Source: Collinsella sp.
GTDB taxonomy: Bacteria; Actinomycetota; Coriobacteriia; Coriobacteriales; Coriobacteriaceae
DNA: 34,226 nt
Assembly (NCBI GenBank): GCA_019414325.1
Contig: DXMG01000010.1
Coordinates: 1 to 34,226 of the forward strand
Direction: 5' to 3'
Made by a program: the position numbers and the translations under genes. Every line of letters starts with the position of its first letter. Position 1 is the first letter of the stretch. Positions 20,882 through 29,463 of the stretch are shown here, in pieces. The notes under the pieces are model-generated. The model made no database searches. It saw nothing but the letters and a program-made list of their open reading frames with translations, and was not told where the DNA came from.

Positions 20882-22576
20882 ATGGCAACTGTTGCCGCAC
20901 CTATCGATGCTACGTCGACTGCCGCTTGGAAGGCGCTCGAGGCTCATCAGGAGAAGCTCGAGGCCGAAGGTATCGACCTCAAGGCCTGGTTCGCCGCCGA
21001 TGCCGAGCGCGTGAACAAGCTGAGCTTTGACGCCGGTGACCTGCACTTCGATCTGTCCAAGAACCTGGTGACCGATGAGACCGTCAAGCTGCTGTGCGAT
21101 CTTGCCCGCGAGGTGAAGCTCGAGGAGCGCCGCGACGCCATGTTCTCCGGCGAGCACATCAACACCACCGAGGACCGCGCCGTCCTGCATACCGCGCTGC
21201 GCCGTCCGGCGAGCGAGAAAGGCCAGCTCATCGTTGACGGCCAGGACGTCGTCGCCGACGTGCACGAGGTCCTCGATCGCATGTATGCTTTCGCCGAGCG
21301 CGTGCGCTCCGGTGAGTGGAAGGGCGTTACCGGCAAGAAGATCGAGCACCTGGTGTCCATCGGCATCGGCGGCTCCGATCTGGGCCCGGTCATGGCTTAC
21401 GAGGCTCTGCGCCCCTATGCCGACGCCGGTATCGACTGCCGCTACATCTCCAACATCGACCCCAACGACCAGGCCGAGAAGCTCAAGGGTTTGGATCCCG
21501 AGACCACGCTCGTGATCATCGTCTCCAAGACCTTCACCACGCTCGAGACCCTCACCAACGCCCGCGAGGTCAAGACCTGGATGCTCGAGCAGCTCAAGGC
21601 CCAGGGCGCCATCGACGGCTCCGATGAGCAGAACGCCGAGGCCGTGGCCAAGCACTTCGTTGCCGTCTCCACTGCACTCGACAAGGTCGAGGCCTTCGGT
21701 ATCGATCCGGCCAACGCCTTCGGTTTCTGGAACTGGGTTGGCGGCCGTTACTCCGTCGATTCCGCCGTGGGTCTGTCGCTGATCGTCGTGCTCGGCCCCG
21801 AGCGCTTCCAGCAGTTCCTCGAGGGCTTCCACGCCATCGACGAGTACTTCTGCAACACCCCGCTCGAGAACAACGCCGTCGCGTTGATGGGCCTGCTCAA
21901 CGTCTGGTACGTCAACTTCTTCGGTTCCAAGAGCCACGCCGTGCTGCCGTACTGCCAGTACCTGCACCGTTTCCCGGCCTACCTGCAGCAGCTCACCATG
22001 GAGTCCAACGGCAAGCATGTCCGCTGGGACGGCAGCGCCGTGACCTCCGACACCGGTGAAATCTTCTGGGGCGAGCCCGGCACCAACGGCCAGCATGCCT
22101 TCTACCAGCTGCTGCACCAGGGCACCGTGGTGGTTCCGGCCGATTTCATCGCCTTCGCCAACACCGCCAACCCTGCAGCCGACAACGGCCAGGACGTGCA
22201 CGAGCTGTTCCTGGGCAACTTCCTGGCCCAGACCAAGGCGCTCGCCTTTGGCAAGACGGCCGATGAGGTGCGCGCCGAGGGCACGCCCGAGCAGATCGTC
22301 CCGGCTCGCTGCTTTGAGGGCAACCGTCCGACGACCTCGATCTTTGGCGACACGCTGACCCCGTTCGCGCTCGGCGAGCTCATCGCCCTGTACGAGCACA
22401 TCACGTTTGTCGAGGGTACGGTCTGGGGCATCGACTCCTACGACCAGTGGGGCGTCGAGCTTGGCAAGCAGCTTGCCAAGCAGATCACTCCCGCCTTCCA
22501 CGACGACGCCGCCAAGGCCGAGCAGGACGCTTCGACCCAGGCGCTCATCGAGTTCTATCGCGCGCACCGCAAGTAG
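20882..22576 (+). CDS. pgi: Glucose-6-phosphate isomerase
   Basis: A 564-residue phosphoglucose isomerase interconverting glucose-6-phosphate and fructose-6-phosphate in glycolysis. The sugar-phosphate site is visible in SIGIGGSDLGPVMAYEAL and IIVSKTFTTLET. The family signature region FWNWVGGRYSVDSAVGL follows, then ESNGKHVRWDG and FLGNFLAQTKALAFGK, and the C-terminal GIDSYDQWGVELGKQLAK signature carries the catalytic Lys region. The ATG at 20882 has AGGAGG upstream. Codon use is strongly biased to C-ending codons compared with neighbours, typical of a highly expressed gene. It would receive the glucose-6-phosphate released by the FrlB-like deglycase encoded farther right. Confidence 0.95.
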   Translation: MATVAAPIDATSTAAWKALEAHQEKLEAEGIDLKAWFAADAERVNKLSFDAGDLHFDLSKNLVTDETVKLLCDLAREVKLEERRDAMFSGEHINTTEDRAVLHTALRRPASEKGQLIVDGQDVVADVHEVLDRMYAFAERVRSGEWKGVTGKKIEHLVSIGIGGSDLGPVMAYEALRPYADAGIDCRYISNIDPNDQAEKLKGLDPETTLVIIVSKTFTTLETLTNAREVKTWMLEQLKAQGAIDGSDEQNAEAVAKHFVAVSTALDKVEAFGIDPANAFGFWNWVGGRYSVDSAVGLSLIVVLGPERFQQFLEGFHAIDEYFCNTPLENNAVALMGLLNVWYVNFFGSKSHAVLPYCQYLHRFPAYLQQLTMESNGKHVRWDGSAVTSDTGEIFWGEPGTNGQHAFYQLLHQGTVVVPADFIAFANTANPAADNGQDVHELFLGNFLAQTKALAFGKTADEVRAEGTPEQIVPARCFEGNRPTTSIFGDTLTPFALGELIALYEHITFVEGTVWGIDSYDQWGVELGKQLAKQITPAFHDDAAKAEQDASTQALIEFYRAHRK

Positions 22577-22604
22577 TCTTTGTTGCTGAGATAGGTCATT
22601 GCCG

Positions 22605-22639
22605 AAAGGGGCCTGTATCCGTTGGGATACGGGCCCTTT
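22605..22639 (+). terminator. Hairpin after pgi
   Basis: AAAGGG-GCCT-GTATCC (22605-22620) pairs with GGATAC-GGG-CCCTTT (22625-22639) across a GTTG loop. The stem is strong; the following T content is modest. Confidence 0.75.
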
Positions 22640-22670
22640 GCTATTTGGATAGGATGGAATGTATCGGGAG

Positions 22671-22704
22671 GCGCCTCGACGGGCATCGCAATCGTCGAAG
22701 GCGC
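22671..22704. other. Bulged hairpin in the pgi-HAD intergenic region
   Basis: GCGCCTCGACG (22671-22681) pairs with CGTCGAAGGCGC (22693-22704) with one bulged base. There is no T tract and no recognised function. It lies in the 236-bp gap that must hold the promoter of the next gene. Confidence 0.4.
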
Positions 22705-22812
22705 GCCGTTCATGTTTGGGACAATATGACATTTTTCCCGTTGCAGACAGAGCCGCCGTGGGTGTTCTGTATGATGGCTCAGACAAGGTTGTTCAATGAC
22801 AGGGAGGCATAT

Positions 22813-23655
22813 ATGGCAATCAAAGCCATCGCGATGGATATCGACGGTACGCTCACCAACGACCAGAAAGTGATTAGCTCGCGTACGCGCGAGAAGCTGC
22901 TCGCGGCGCAGGAATCGGGCATTAAGCTCATCTTGGCTTCGGGCCGTCCCGCATGGGGGCTGCACGCCTTGGCGCAGGAGCTCGACCTTCAAAACCATGA
23001 CGGTCTGCTGGTGGCCTTTAACGGCGCGCATGTGGTCGACGCTCAGACCGACGAGGTGCTGTTCGATCAGGCTATGCCTGCCGACGAATTGCATCGCCTG
23101 ATTGATCACCTGCGTAATTTTGACGTGATCCCTATGATTTCGCTCGGTCGTGATTTGCATGTCGAGGACTCGTACCATTGCATGATCACGCTGCCTGACG
23201 ACTCGCAGAAGAATATCGTCAAGTATGAGCGCGATGCGTGCGATCTTAAGATTCGCGAGGTCGAGAGCTTGCATGAGGTTGTGGACGCTTATCCCGTGGA
23301 CAAGCTGCTGACGGCGGGCGATCCGGCCTACCTGCAGGCGCATTACGAGGAGATGTATGCGCCCTTTAAGCAGACGCTTTCGGGCATGTTTACGGCCGAC
23401 TGGTACTTTGAGTACACGGCGCCCGGTATCGACAAAGCCCGTGCGCTCGAGGGTGCCCTGCCCAAGCTCGGCATCGATGCCAGCGATGTCGTATCGTTTG
23501 GCGACGGCCAGAACGACAAGTCCATGATTGAGTGGGCCGGCACGGGTGTAGCCATGGGCAACGCCGTCGATGAGGTTAAGGCTGTGGCCCAGATGGTGAC
23601 CGCCAATAACAACGAAGATGGTATTGCGGTGGCGCTGGATAAGCTGCTGGGCTAG
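22813..23655 (+). CDS. Cof-type HAD-superfamily phosphatase (YidA-like)
   Basis: A 280-residue HAD phosphatase with a C2B cap. Motif I is AMDIDGTLTN (nucleophile D9, acid D11), motif II is ILASGRPAWG, motif III Lys is probably in GIDKARALE, and motif IV is SFGDGQNDKSMIE. The closing GVAMGNAVDEVKAVAQMVTANNNEDGIA (split here by residue 262 or so) is typical of YidA/Cof proteins, which dephosphorylate sugar phosphates. GGGAGG precedes the ATG. The frame upstream of it has no coding character. It is distinct in sequence from the Cof gene at 1705. Confidence 0.88.
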   Translation: MAIKAIAMDIDGTLTNDQKVISSRTREKLLAAQESGIKLILASGRPAWGLHALAQELDLQNHDGLLVAFNGAHVVDAQTDEVLFDQAMPADELHRLIDHLRNFDVIPMISLGRDLHVEDSYHCMITLPDDSQKNIVKYERDACDLKIREVESLHEVVDAYPVDKLLTAGDPAYLQAHYEEMYAPFKQTLSGMFTADWYFEYTAPGIDKARALEGALPKLGIDASDVVSFGDGQNDKSMIEWAGTGVAMGNAVDEVKAVAQMVTANNNEDGIAVALDKLLG

Positions 23656-23678
23656 AATCGCCGATTAATGCATGATTC

Positions 23679-23707
23679 GGGCGCCTGCTCGCGGGCGTCC
23701 TTTTGTT
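23679..23707 (+). terminator. Terminator between the two HAD genes
   Basis: GGGCGCCTG (23679-23687) pairs with CGGGCGTCC (23692-23700) including two G-T pairs, with a 4-base loop, followed by TTTTGTT. Read-through into the next gene, 20 bp on, is possible. Confidence 0.7.
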
Positions 23708-23719
23708 AGGGAGGGTGCC

Positions 23720-24379
23720 GTGTCCGCATTTCCGTTCGACGCCGTTATCTTTGACATGGACGGCGTCATTGTCGATACCGAGTATTACTACTTGGGCGAG
23801 ACTGCCGCGTTTGCCAAGGAGCTGGGGCTTAATCTGACTCAAGAGGAGTTGAATGGGCAGGTCGGTACCTCCCATCAGTTCTTCCTGCATATGCTGGTCG
23901 ATTGGTTTGAGCGCGCCGGTAAGGGGCATTTCACTGGCGAGGAAGCGTTGGCCCGTTGGGACGAGTGGGCGCATAAGCGTCCGCGCGACTATCAGGCTTT
24001 GATTAACCCAGGCGCCGTGGATACGATTCGAGAGCTGCCGCGCCGTGGCGTTCGCGTGGCGCTTGCCAGCTCGTCTCCCATGGATAGCATCGAGGAAGTG
24101 CTCAACGCATGCGGGCTGTCGGATGCCTTTGAGCATGTGGTGAGTGGCGAGCAGTTTAAGGAGAGCAAGCCCGAGCCCGACATCTACCTGCATGCGCTGG
24201 ACCTGCTGGGGCTGCCCGCGAATCGCTGCTGCTGCGTCGAGGATTCGGTGCCTGGCATCACTGCCGGCAAACGAGCTGGCCTGACAGTCATTGCCAAGCG
24301 CGAGGAACGCTTTGGCTTTAGCCAGGATGCCGCGGACAAGATTATCGACCAGCTGCCGGAGCTGCTCACGCTTTCTTAG
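23720..24379 (+). CDS. HAD-superfamily phosphatase, beta-phosphoglucomutase-like subfamily
   Basis: A 219-residue HAD hydrolase with a helical C1 cap. Motif I is VIFDMDGVIVDTE (nucleophile and acid Asp), the cap follows directly, motif II is ALASSSPMDSIEEVL, motif III Lys is in FKESKPEPDIYLHAL, and motif IV is CVEDSVPGITAGKRAG. This pattern fits the beta-phosphoglucomutase/phosphatase branch. The GTG start at 23720 lies four bases after AGGGAGGG; upstream in-frame codons overlap the terminator hairpin. The substrate is unknown; small sugar phosphates are likely. Confidence 0.87.
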   Translation: MSAFPFDAVIFDMDGVIVDTEYYYLGETAAFAKELGLNLTQEELNGQVGTSHQFFLHMLVDWFERAGKGHFTGEEALARWDEWAHKRPRDYQALINPGAVDTIRELPRRGVRVALASSSPMDSIEEVLNACGLSDAFEHVVSGEQFKESKPEPDIYLHALDLLGLPANRCCCVEDSVPGITAGKRAGLTVIAKREERFGFSQDAADKIIDQLPELLTLS

Positions 24380-24405
24380 GAGTGCGGTAGTTGCGCGTTT
24401 TTCGG

Positions 24406-24427
24406 GTCAGATGAGTAAATACCTGAC
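24406..24427. promoter_or_regulatory. Candidate operator upstream of the GntR/UTRA gene
   Basis: GTCAG (24406-24410) and CTGAC (24423-24427) are inverted around a 12-base AT-rich centre. Placement upstream of a GntR gene suggests autoregulation; the motif itself is not a known consensus. Confidence 0.3.
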
Positions 24428-24462
24428 ATTTTGGTGCGGCAGCAAGCATACTTAATGCTAAT

Positions 24463-24499
24463 GCGGGCTTAAGGGCTTGCTGAATGCCCTTGGGCCCGC
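24463..24499 (+). terminator. Hairpin between the HAD gene and the GntR gene
   Basis: GCGGGCTTAAGGGC (24463-24476) pairs with GCCCTTGGGCCCGC (24486-24499) through two G-T pairs, with a 9-base loop, followed by TTTAGACTT. It either terminates the upstream gene or forms part of the GntR leader. Confidence 0.6.
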
Positions 24500-24529
24500 T
24501 TTAGACTTAATTGTGCTGGGAGAGGGTAT

Positions 24530-25273
24530 ATGCCACCGACTGAAGGGCTAACTGACGGTAAAGCAGCGATACCGCTGTACCAACAGGTTATCGATATCAT
24601 TAAAAACGAAATCAACTCCGGTGCCTACAAGGCGGGCGCGCGGATACCCAACGAATTCGAATTGGCTGAGAGCTATAAAGTTGGCCGCGTTACCGTGCGA
24701 CGCGCTATTGAGGAGCTCGTCCAGCAGGGCTATCTAACGAAGCGGCAGGGGAAAGGCACGTTTGTCAATGCCCCCAAGCTTAAGCGCAAGATTCGCCAGA
24801 AGGATGACGTCCAGAGTTTTTCGGACGCATGCCGCGTTAACGGAATGGAGCCGGGGGCGTGCGTCATTTCGAGAAAGATACTGCCGGCGGATTCCACCGA
24901 AGCGCAGTTCTTTGGTGTTCCCGTTGGAACTGATTTGATTTGCGTTGAGCGTGTGCGTACTGCCGATGGAGTCCCCGTCATGCTCGAGAACAATATATAC
25001 GTTTACGAGGACAACGCTTATCTATCAACGGCACCTCTATCTAACCAATCCATTTTTGAGTTCGTGCGTAACCGGACGGGCCGTACGCCCGCGTTTACCG
25101 ACCCGTGCACACTCGAGATCGCGTGCGCGTCGCCTGAGGTCGCTCGGCTGTTGGCAGTTCCCGTTGGCGAACCCTTGTTTTATATGGAAGCCTTCTTTTT
25201 CGATGAGCAGCGGCGGCCGTTTATCATCGGTCGTCAGCGGATCGTTGGGTCTCGCTACGTCTTTGACATCTAG
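24530..25273 (+). CDS. GntR-family regulator with UTRA domain (FrlR-like position)
   Basis: A 247-residue HutC/UTRA-type regulator. The N-terminal winged helix (IPLYQQVIDIIKNEINSGAY, then IPNEFELAESYKVGRVTVRR) is followed by the effector-binding UTRA domain (GVPVGTDLICVERVRTADGV onward, ending GRQRIVGSRYVFDI). In E. coli the fructoselysine operon is controlled by FrlR, a GntR/UTRA protein. Its position upstream of the transporter and FrlB/C/D-like genes makes it the probable local regulator sensing a pathway sugar or sugar phosphate. The ATG at 24530 is preceded by GGGAGAGG. It ends in its own strong terminator, so the catabolic genes have a separate promoter. Confidence 0.88.
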   Translation: MPPTEGLTDGKAAIPLYQQVIDIIKNEINSGAYKAGARIPNEFELAESYKVGRVTVRRAIEELVQQGYLTKRQGKGTFVNAPKLKRKIRQKDDVQSFSDACRVNGMEPGACVISRKILPADSTEAQFFGVPVGTDLICVERVRTADGVPVMLENNIYVYEDNAYLSTAPLSNQSIFEFVRNRTGRTPAFTDPCTLEIACASPEVARLLAVPVGEPLFYMEAFFFDEQRRPFIIGRQRIVGSRYVFDI

Positions 25274-25284
25274 GACATTGCGAA

Positions 25285-25322
25285 TGGAGACGCCCGGTTG
25301 ATCATCTCACCGGGCGTCTCCA
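25285..25322 (+). terminator. Terminator of the GntR gene
   Basis: TGGAGACGCCCGGT (25285-25298) pairs perfectly with ACCGGGCGTCTCCA (25309-25322) across a 10-base loop. The stem is very strong although the T run is short. Confidence 0.8.
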
Positions 25323-25383
25323 TACCGTTCACGGCGCGAACGCAACCGTTCAACCGCGTCGCGGCAATCAGTTTGAAATTATC

Positions 25384-25449
25384 TTGATGATGGGAAAAAC
25401 TGCTGGTAATCTATGGGACGTCATAGAACGTTTGCATTGTGCAAACGTT
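25384..25449 (+). promoter_or_regulatory. Promoter and operator-like palindrome of the sugar-amine cluster
   Basis: TTGATG (25384-25389) and TAATCT (25407-25412) are 17 bp apart, a moderate promoter. Just downstream, AACGTTTGC (25427-25435) and GCAAACGTT (25441-25449) form a perfect 9-bp inverted repeat with a 5-base centre, in the position where a repressor would act. Either the GntR/UTRA protein or a global LacI-type regulator could bind. Inference. Confidence 0.5.
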
Positions 25450-25491
25450 GAAGCGAGATGCGATGCAGTCTCGAGTTCTTTGGAGGTATCT

Positions 25492-26955
25492 ATGTCAGAT
25501 ACGAAGGCGAAGAAGACAAACAGACGTTTTAAGTTCAAATTACCGCATGTCTATACGATCATGTTCTTGCTGATCGTTGTCTTTGCGGTCCTGACTTGGA
25601 TCGTTCCCTCTGGTCAGTATCAGCGCAAGACGATTTCGACAGCGGCGGGCGAGCGTGAAGTCGCCGTTGCTGGAACCTATGAACAGGTCGATAAGAACTA
25701 CACCGATTCCGAGACCGGCGAGACCATCAATCTGGGCCAGGATATCTTCGCGGTCCTGCAAGCGCCCACCAAGGGTATCCAAGAGGCTGCCGACGTCGTT
25801 GCGTTCGTCTTATTGATTGGCGGATCGTTCGCAATCATCACCAAGACCAACGCTTTGAATGCCGGCATGAGCCGTGTGATTAAAAAGCTCAAGAACAAGG
25901 ACATCCTCATCATTCCCATCACGATGACGTTGCTGTCCATTTGCGGCACTACGTTTGGTATGTCTGAGGAAGCCCTGCCGTTCTATGCCATCTTCATTCC
26001 CATCATGATGGGTATCGGTTATGACTCGATGACGGCATTCATCATCTGCTTCCTTGGTCCTAACTTGGGATATTGTGCTTCGACCATCGACCCGTTTAAT
26101 GTTTTGATCGCCCAAGGCATCATTGGCATCGAGGGTAATCCGCAACTGTGGCTGCGTGCCGTTTCTTGGGTCATCTTCACTGCCGTCGGTATCGCATGGG
26201 CCATGCGCTACGCCATGCGTGTAAAGAAAAATCCCGAGTCGTCCATTACGTACGAGGACGATAAGCTCAAGCGTGTTGAGTTTTCTGTGACCGATGCCTC
26301 CATCGAGGAAGAGTTCACTATCCGTCAGAAGCTCGTGCTTATCGATTTTGCTTGCGGTATGGGCATTATCGTCTGGGGTCTTGTTACCCAGGGCTGGTAC
26401 ATGAATGAGATTTCCGCCGTGTTCCTTGGCATGGGCTTGCTTGCCGGTATCCTGGGCGGTCTTGACCAGCAGACGATCGCAGAGGAGTTCGTTAAGGGTC
26501 TTGCCGACTTTGCGTACGCTGCCATCGTTATCGGTATCGCTCGCGGTATTCTGGTCATCGCCGAGGGCGGCATGATCATCGACACCATCCTCCAGGCGCT
26601 CGCTACTGCGCTTGCCGGTGCACCCGCCGCCGTCTACACCACGTTTATGTATATCGTCCTTGGCCTGCTCTCTTTGCTGGTTCCCTCGAGCTCTGGACTT
26701 GCGGCGCTCACCATGCCCGTCATGGGTCCGCTGACCGAGCTTATGGGCCTCAATCCCGAGGCGGCCGTCACCGCGCTCCAGTTTGCCAACCAGACCATCA
26801 ACACCATCAGCCCCGTGGCGGGCATGACGGTCGCCGGTCTTGCCGTGGCTAGGATTTCGTTTGGCCAATGGTGGAAGACCATTTGGAAGTTCTTCATTTT
26901 CATGGTCGTCTTTGGCCTGATCGTAACGGCAATCTCTGGCATGCTTCCGGTGTAG
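25492..26955 (+). CDS. YfcC/DcuC-family membrane transporter
   Basis: A 487-residue polytopic membrane protein with about 12 hydrophobic segments. The opening RFKFKLPHVYTIMFLLIVVF and LTWIVPSGQYQR is the hallmark of the YfcC / C4-dicarboxylate anaerobic carrier group, and the C-terminal LLSLLVPSSSGLAALTMPVM and ANQTINTISPVAGMTVAGLA blocks carry the conserved hairpin-like motifs. Members move amino acids, peptides or organic acids by ion coupling. GGAGG precedes the ATG at 25492; the frame upstream overlaps the promoter and palindrome. As the first gene of the sugar-amine cluster it is the presumed importer of the substrate. The specificity is inference. Confidence 0.88.
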   Translation: MSDTKAKKTNRRFKFKLPHVYTIMFLLIVVFAVLTWIVPSGQYQRKTISTAAGEREVAVAGTYEQVDKNYTDSETGETINLGQDIFAVLQAPTKGIQEAADVVAFVLLIGGSFAIITKTNALNAGMSRVIKKLKNKDILIIPITMTLLSICGTTFGMSEEALPFYAIFIPIMMGIGYDSMTAFIICFLGPNLGYCASTIDPFNVLIAQGIIGIEGNPQLWLRAVSWVIFTAVGIAWAMRYAMRVKKNPESSITYEDDKLKRVEFSVTDASIEEEFTIRQKLVLIDFACGMGIIVWGLVTQGWYMNEISAVFLGMGLLAGILGGLDQQTIAEEFVKGLADFAYAAIVIGIARGILVIAEGGMIIDTILQALATALAGAPAAVYTTFMYIVLGLLSLLVPSSSGLAALTMPVMGPLTELMGLNPEAAVTALQFANQTINTISPVAGMTVAGLAVARISFGQWWKTIWKFFIFMVVFGLIVTAISGMLPV

Positions 26956-26964
26956 GTGGTTGTG

Positions 26965-28548
26965 ATGTCTGATCGTTTGACGGTCCTGACGTCTAAGAGC
27001 GTCTTTACCGGTACGGGGGACCTGCCGTTTGAAGGTTTCGTAGCGGTCCGTGGCAATCGAATTGAGGCTGTTGGCACCAAGTGTGAGGTAGCTTCGTATT
27101 TGACCCAGGCGGACGAGGTAGTTGACCTGGGCGACCGCACTGTCATGCCTGGCCTGATCGATGTGCATACCTTCTATACAGGTTGGGCGCTGCGGACGTT
27201 GGGGTCTGATCTATCCGGCATCGCTGATGCCAAAGAGGCCGTGTCGCTCTTGCGTGCATGGAAAGAAGGTCATCCGGATTGCGCGGCGGCTTTTGGCCAC
27301 AACCTACCCGAAACGTTGGCATCGGATGCCGAGAACGCAAATACAGCAGCTGTGTTTGACGAGTGTTTTGGCGATATCCCTGTCGTCTGCTTTACGCCGG
27401 GCGCGGAGACCTGCGTTCTCAATGCTGCCGCCAGTGCGCGATATGGCTTTACACCCCAGGCGTGCTATGCCGAGAAGATCTGGCGCATGATGAGCGATTT
27501 CCTCGCGCTGCCCGAGGTGCGTGCCGGGTATTCGGACTACATGAGCATGCTTAACGAGCGCGGCGTTACCGCCATCAAGGAAATGGCGTTTGATGACTAC
27601 TACGGCTTTGCCGACGAAATGGCTCGCCGTGAGGAATCTGGTGAGCTGACGGTTCGCGTCTCTATGATGTCGCAGCCGGTGGGCGCCGGTGCAAATCTGG
27701 CATATGCCCGCGAGGCGCGAGAGCGCTTCCGGGGACCGTTCGTTCGTTTTTCTGGCTTCAACCGTATGACCGATCGCGGCGTATGGGTGGGGCTTGCCGA
27801 GATGATTGACCCCTATGAGGACACGGCCGATGCGGGCGCTGCCGGCAAGACGGTCGTCGAGGAGCCAGAGTGGGATCTGATTGAGAACGAGCTGCGTGCA
27901 ATTGATGCTGAGGGCTTCCGATACTCCTTGCATTGCCAGGGCGATGGCGCCGTTCGCCGCACCGTGGCGCTCTATGCCTCGCTGCCTCGAGACGAGCATG
28001 GACGGATGCTTCGCCGCCATGCGATTACCGATCTCGAGAACTCTGACCCGACCGATCTTGTCGAGTTTGGCAAGTTAGGTGGAATTTGCGAGGTCTATCC
28101 GCAGATTCTGACGCTGGACCGGCGCGAGGATTGCCTGTCGATGATGCGTCGACAAATTGGCGAGACGCGACTTTTGCACAGCTGGAATCGCCGCGGCATG
28201 GAAGATTCCGGATGCACAGTGTGCTGTGGAACGGATTTGCCACTGCTGATTCCGAGCCTGGGCGAGTCAATATACAGCGCGTGCGGTGGATTCTTCGCCG
28301 ACGGACTGCCCGTGAATGAGGTCAACACGCTGACGCTTGTCGAGCTCTTGCGCGCTTGGACTGCCGGGGGCGCGTACGATCTGATGCGCGAAGACGAGCT
28401 GGGTACGCTTGAGGTTGGCAAGCTTGCCGATATCTGCGTGCTCGATCGGGATGTGTTCGACCTCGATTATCGCGACGCACGCGATCTTGCGGTTGATATG
28501 ACGATGTCGGACGGACAAATCGTGTTCGATCGAAATAAGGAGGCATAA
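26965..28548 (+). CDS. Amidohydrolase-superfamily protein (YtcJ-like) with altered metal motif
   Basis: A 527-residue member of the amidohydrolase 3 / YtcJ-like group: N-terminal beta-domain (KSVFTGTGDLPFEGFVAVRG), barrel start VMPGLIDVHTFYTG, and C-terminal closing LEVGKLADICVLDRDVF. Other barrel ligands seem present: H in RYSLHCQGDGAV, H in RRHAITDLEN and D in CCGTDLPLL. The first metal motif, normally H-x-H, reads H68-T-F70, so the second His is lost; either a mononuclear enzyme or a loss of activity is possible. It begins 9 bp after the transporter stop (AGGTGG ribosome site; GTG codons just upstream are alternatives) and ends 1 bp before the FrlC-like start, so it belongs to the operon. 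It could trim an N-acyl or peptide-linked sugar-amine. Confidence 0.82.
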   Translation: MSDRLTVLTSKSVFTGTGDLPFEGFVAVRGNRIEAVGTKCEVASYLTQADEVVDLGDRTVMPGLIDVHTFYTGWALRTLGSDLSGIADAKEAVSLLRAWKEGHPDCAAAFGHNLPETLASDAENANTAAVFDECFGDIPVVCFTPGAETCVLNAAASARYGFTPQACYAEKIWRMMSDFLALPEVRAGYSDYMSMLNERGVTAIKEMAFDDYYGFADEMARREESGELTVRVSMMSQPVGAGANLAYAREARERFRGPFVRFSGFNRMTDRGVWVGLAEMIDPYEDTADAGAAGKTVVEEPEWDLIENELRAIDAEGFRYSLHCQGDGAVRRTVALYASLPRDEHGRMLRRHAITDLENSDPTDLVEFGKLGGICEVYPQILTLDRREDCLSMMRRQIGETRLLHSWNRRGMEDSGCTVCCGTDLPLLIPSLGESIYSACGGFFADGLPVNEVNTLTLVELLRAWTAGGAYDLMREDELGTLEVGKLADICVLDRDVFDLDYRDARDLAVDMTMSDGQIVFDRNKEA

Positions 28549-28549
28549 G

Positions 28550-29401
28550 ATGTCTGAATCCAAACCGACGCTGCGTCGCGAGCAGATTGCGGGCATGAAT
28601 ATCCACTACATCATGTGGTCGCTCGATTACTTCCTTGATGTGCAGCAGCGCTTGGGCTTTGAGTCTATTGAGCTGTGGTGTGCAGAGCCGCATGTGACGC
28701 TCGACCATACGGGCTACTTTGAGGCTGAGGTCCTGGCGAAAAAGGCTGCAGACCGTGGGCTTAGGTATCGTACTCTGTGCCCCGAGAATGTTGTCTATCC
28801 TTGGCAGTACTGCGCACGCAAGCCGCTGCATGAACAGCGCAGCCTGGCGTACTTTAAACACGGCATTGAGCTTGCCGAGGTACTTGGGTGCGACCGTATG
28901 TCCATCAACTCGGGCTGGGGCGACTGGGACGAGGACCGCGAGGAAGCCTGGAAGCGCAGCCGCGAGCACTTGTCCATTCTGGCGGAGTATGCCGGCGAGC
29001 ACGGTCTGGTGCTTACGATGGAAAGCCTGCGTCCCGAGGAGAGCAACCTCGTGACGACGGTTTCCGATGCGAAGCGCATGATTGACGAGGTCGCGAGCCC
29101 GTACTTACAGCCCATGGTTGATACAACCGCGATGGGCGTCGCAGGCGAGACGCTCGAGGACTGGTTTGCCGCCTTTGGCGATGGGGCAATTCACGAGATG
29201 CACTTTATCGACGGTGACCCGTATGGCCATCTGGTGTGGGGCGATGGCAAGCACGATATGGACGCCTTCGTCGCCACGCTCAACGCCCATGGTTTCGACG
29301 GCATGCTGGGCCAGGAAATCACGGACGGTCGTTACTACGATGACCCGGCGGCCGCAGATGCCAAGAACATGGCCGCATTCGAGAAATATCTGATTGACTA
29401 A
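28550..29401 (+). CDS. FrlC-like sugar isomerase/epimerase (TIM barrel)
   Basis: A 283-residue protein of the xylose-isomerase-like TIM-barrel family. The four metal ligands can be assigned: E in LTMESLRPEESN, D in QPMVDTTAMG, H in HEMHFIDGDPYGHL and E in LGQEITDGRYY. E. coli FrlC of this type interconverts fructoselysine and psicoselysine. Overall similarity and the neighbouring FrlB- and FrlD-like genes support a fructosamine 3-epimerase role here. AAGGAGG lies before the ATG, inside the end of the upstream gene, giving tight coupling. The amine moiety of the substrate cannot be read from the sequence. Confidence 0.82.
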   Translation: MSESKPTLRREQIAGMNIHYIMWSLDYFLDVQQRLGFESIELWCAEPHVTLDHTGYFEAEVLAKKAADRGLRYRTLCPENVVYPWQYCARKPLHEQRSLAYFKHGIELAEVLGCDRMSINSGWGDWDEDREEAWKRSREHLSILAEYAGEHGLVLTMESLRPEESNLVTTVSDAKRMIDEVASPYLQPMVDTTAMGVAGETLEDWFAAFGDGAIHEMHFIDGDPYGHLVWGDGKHDMDAFVATLNAHGFDGMLGQEITDGRYYDDPAAADAKNMAAFEKYLID

Positions 29402-29463
29402 AACAACCATCGGCCACGCAACCAACGTCATTGATTGCGGGCCAAACAAGAAAGGAACTGGAT

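Noticed and set aside
20816..22786. A 656-codon minus-strand open frame over pgi
   Set aside because: It mirrors the strongly C/G-ending codon use of pgi; the product is low-complexity and matches no family.
25810..27168. A 452-codon minus-strand open frame across the transporter
   Set aside because: Antisense to a recognised membrane transporter, with a His/Asp/Asn-rich product lacking domains.
29402..29463. GGCC...GGCC hairpin between the FrlC- and FrlB-like genes
   Set aside because: Pairing is patchy, with mismatches and no T tract; not distinguishable from chance in a short GC-rich gap.
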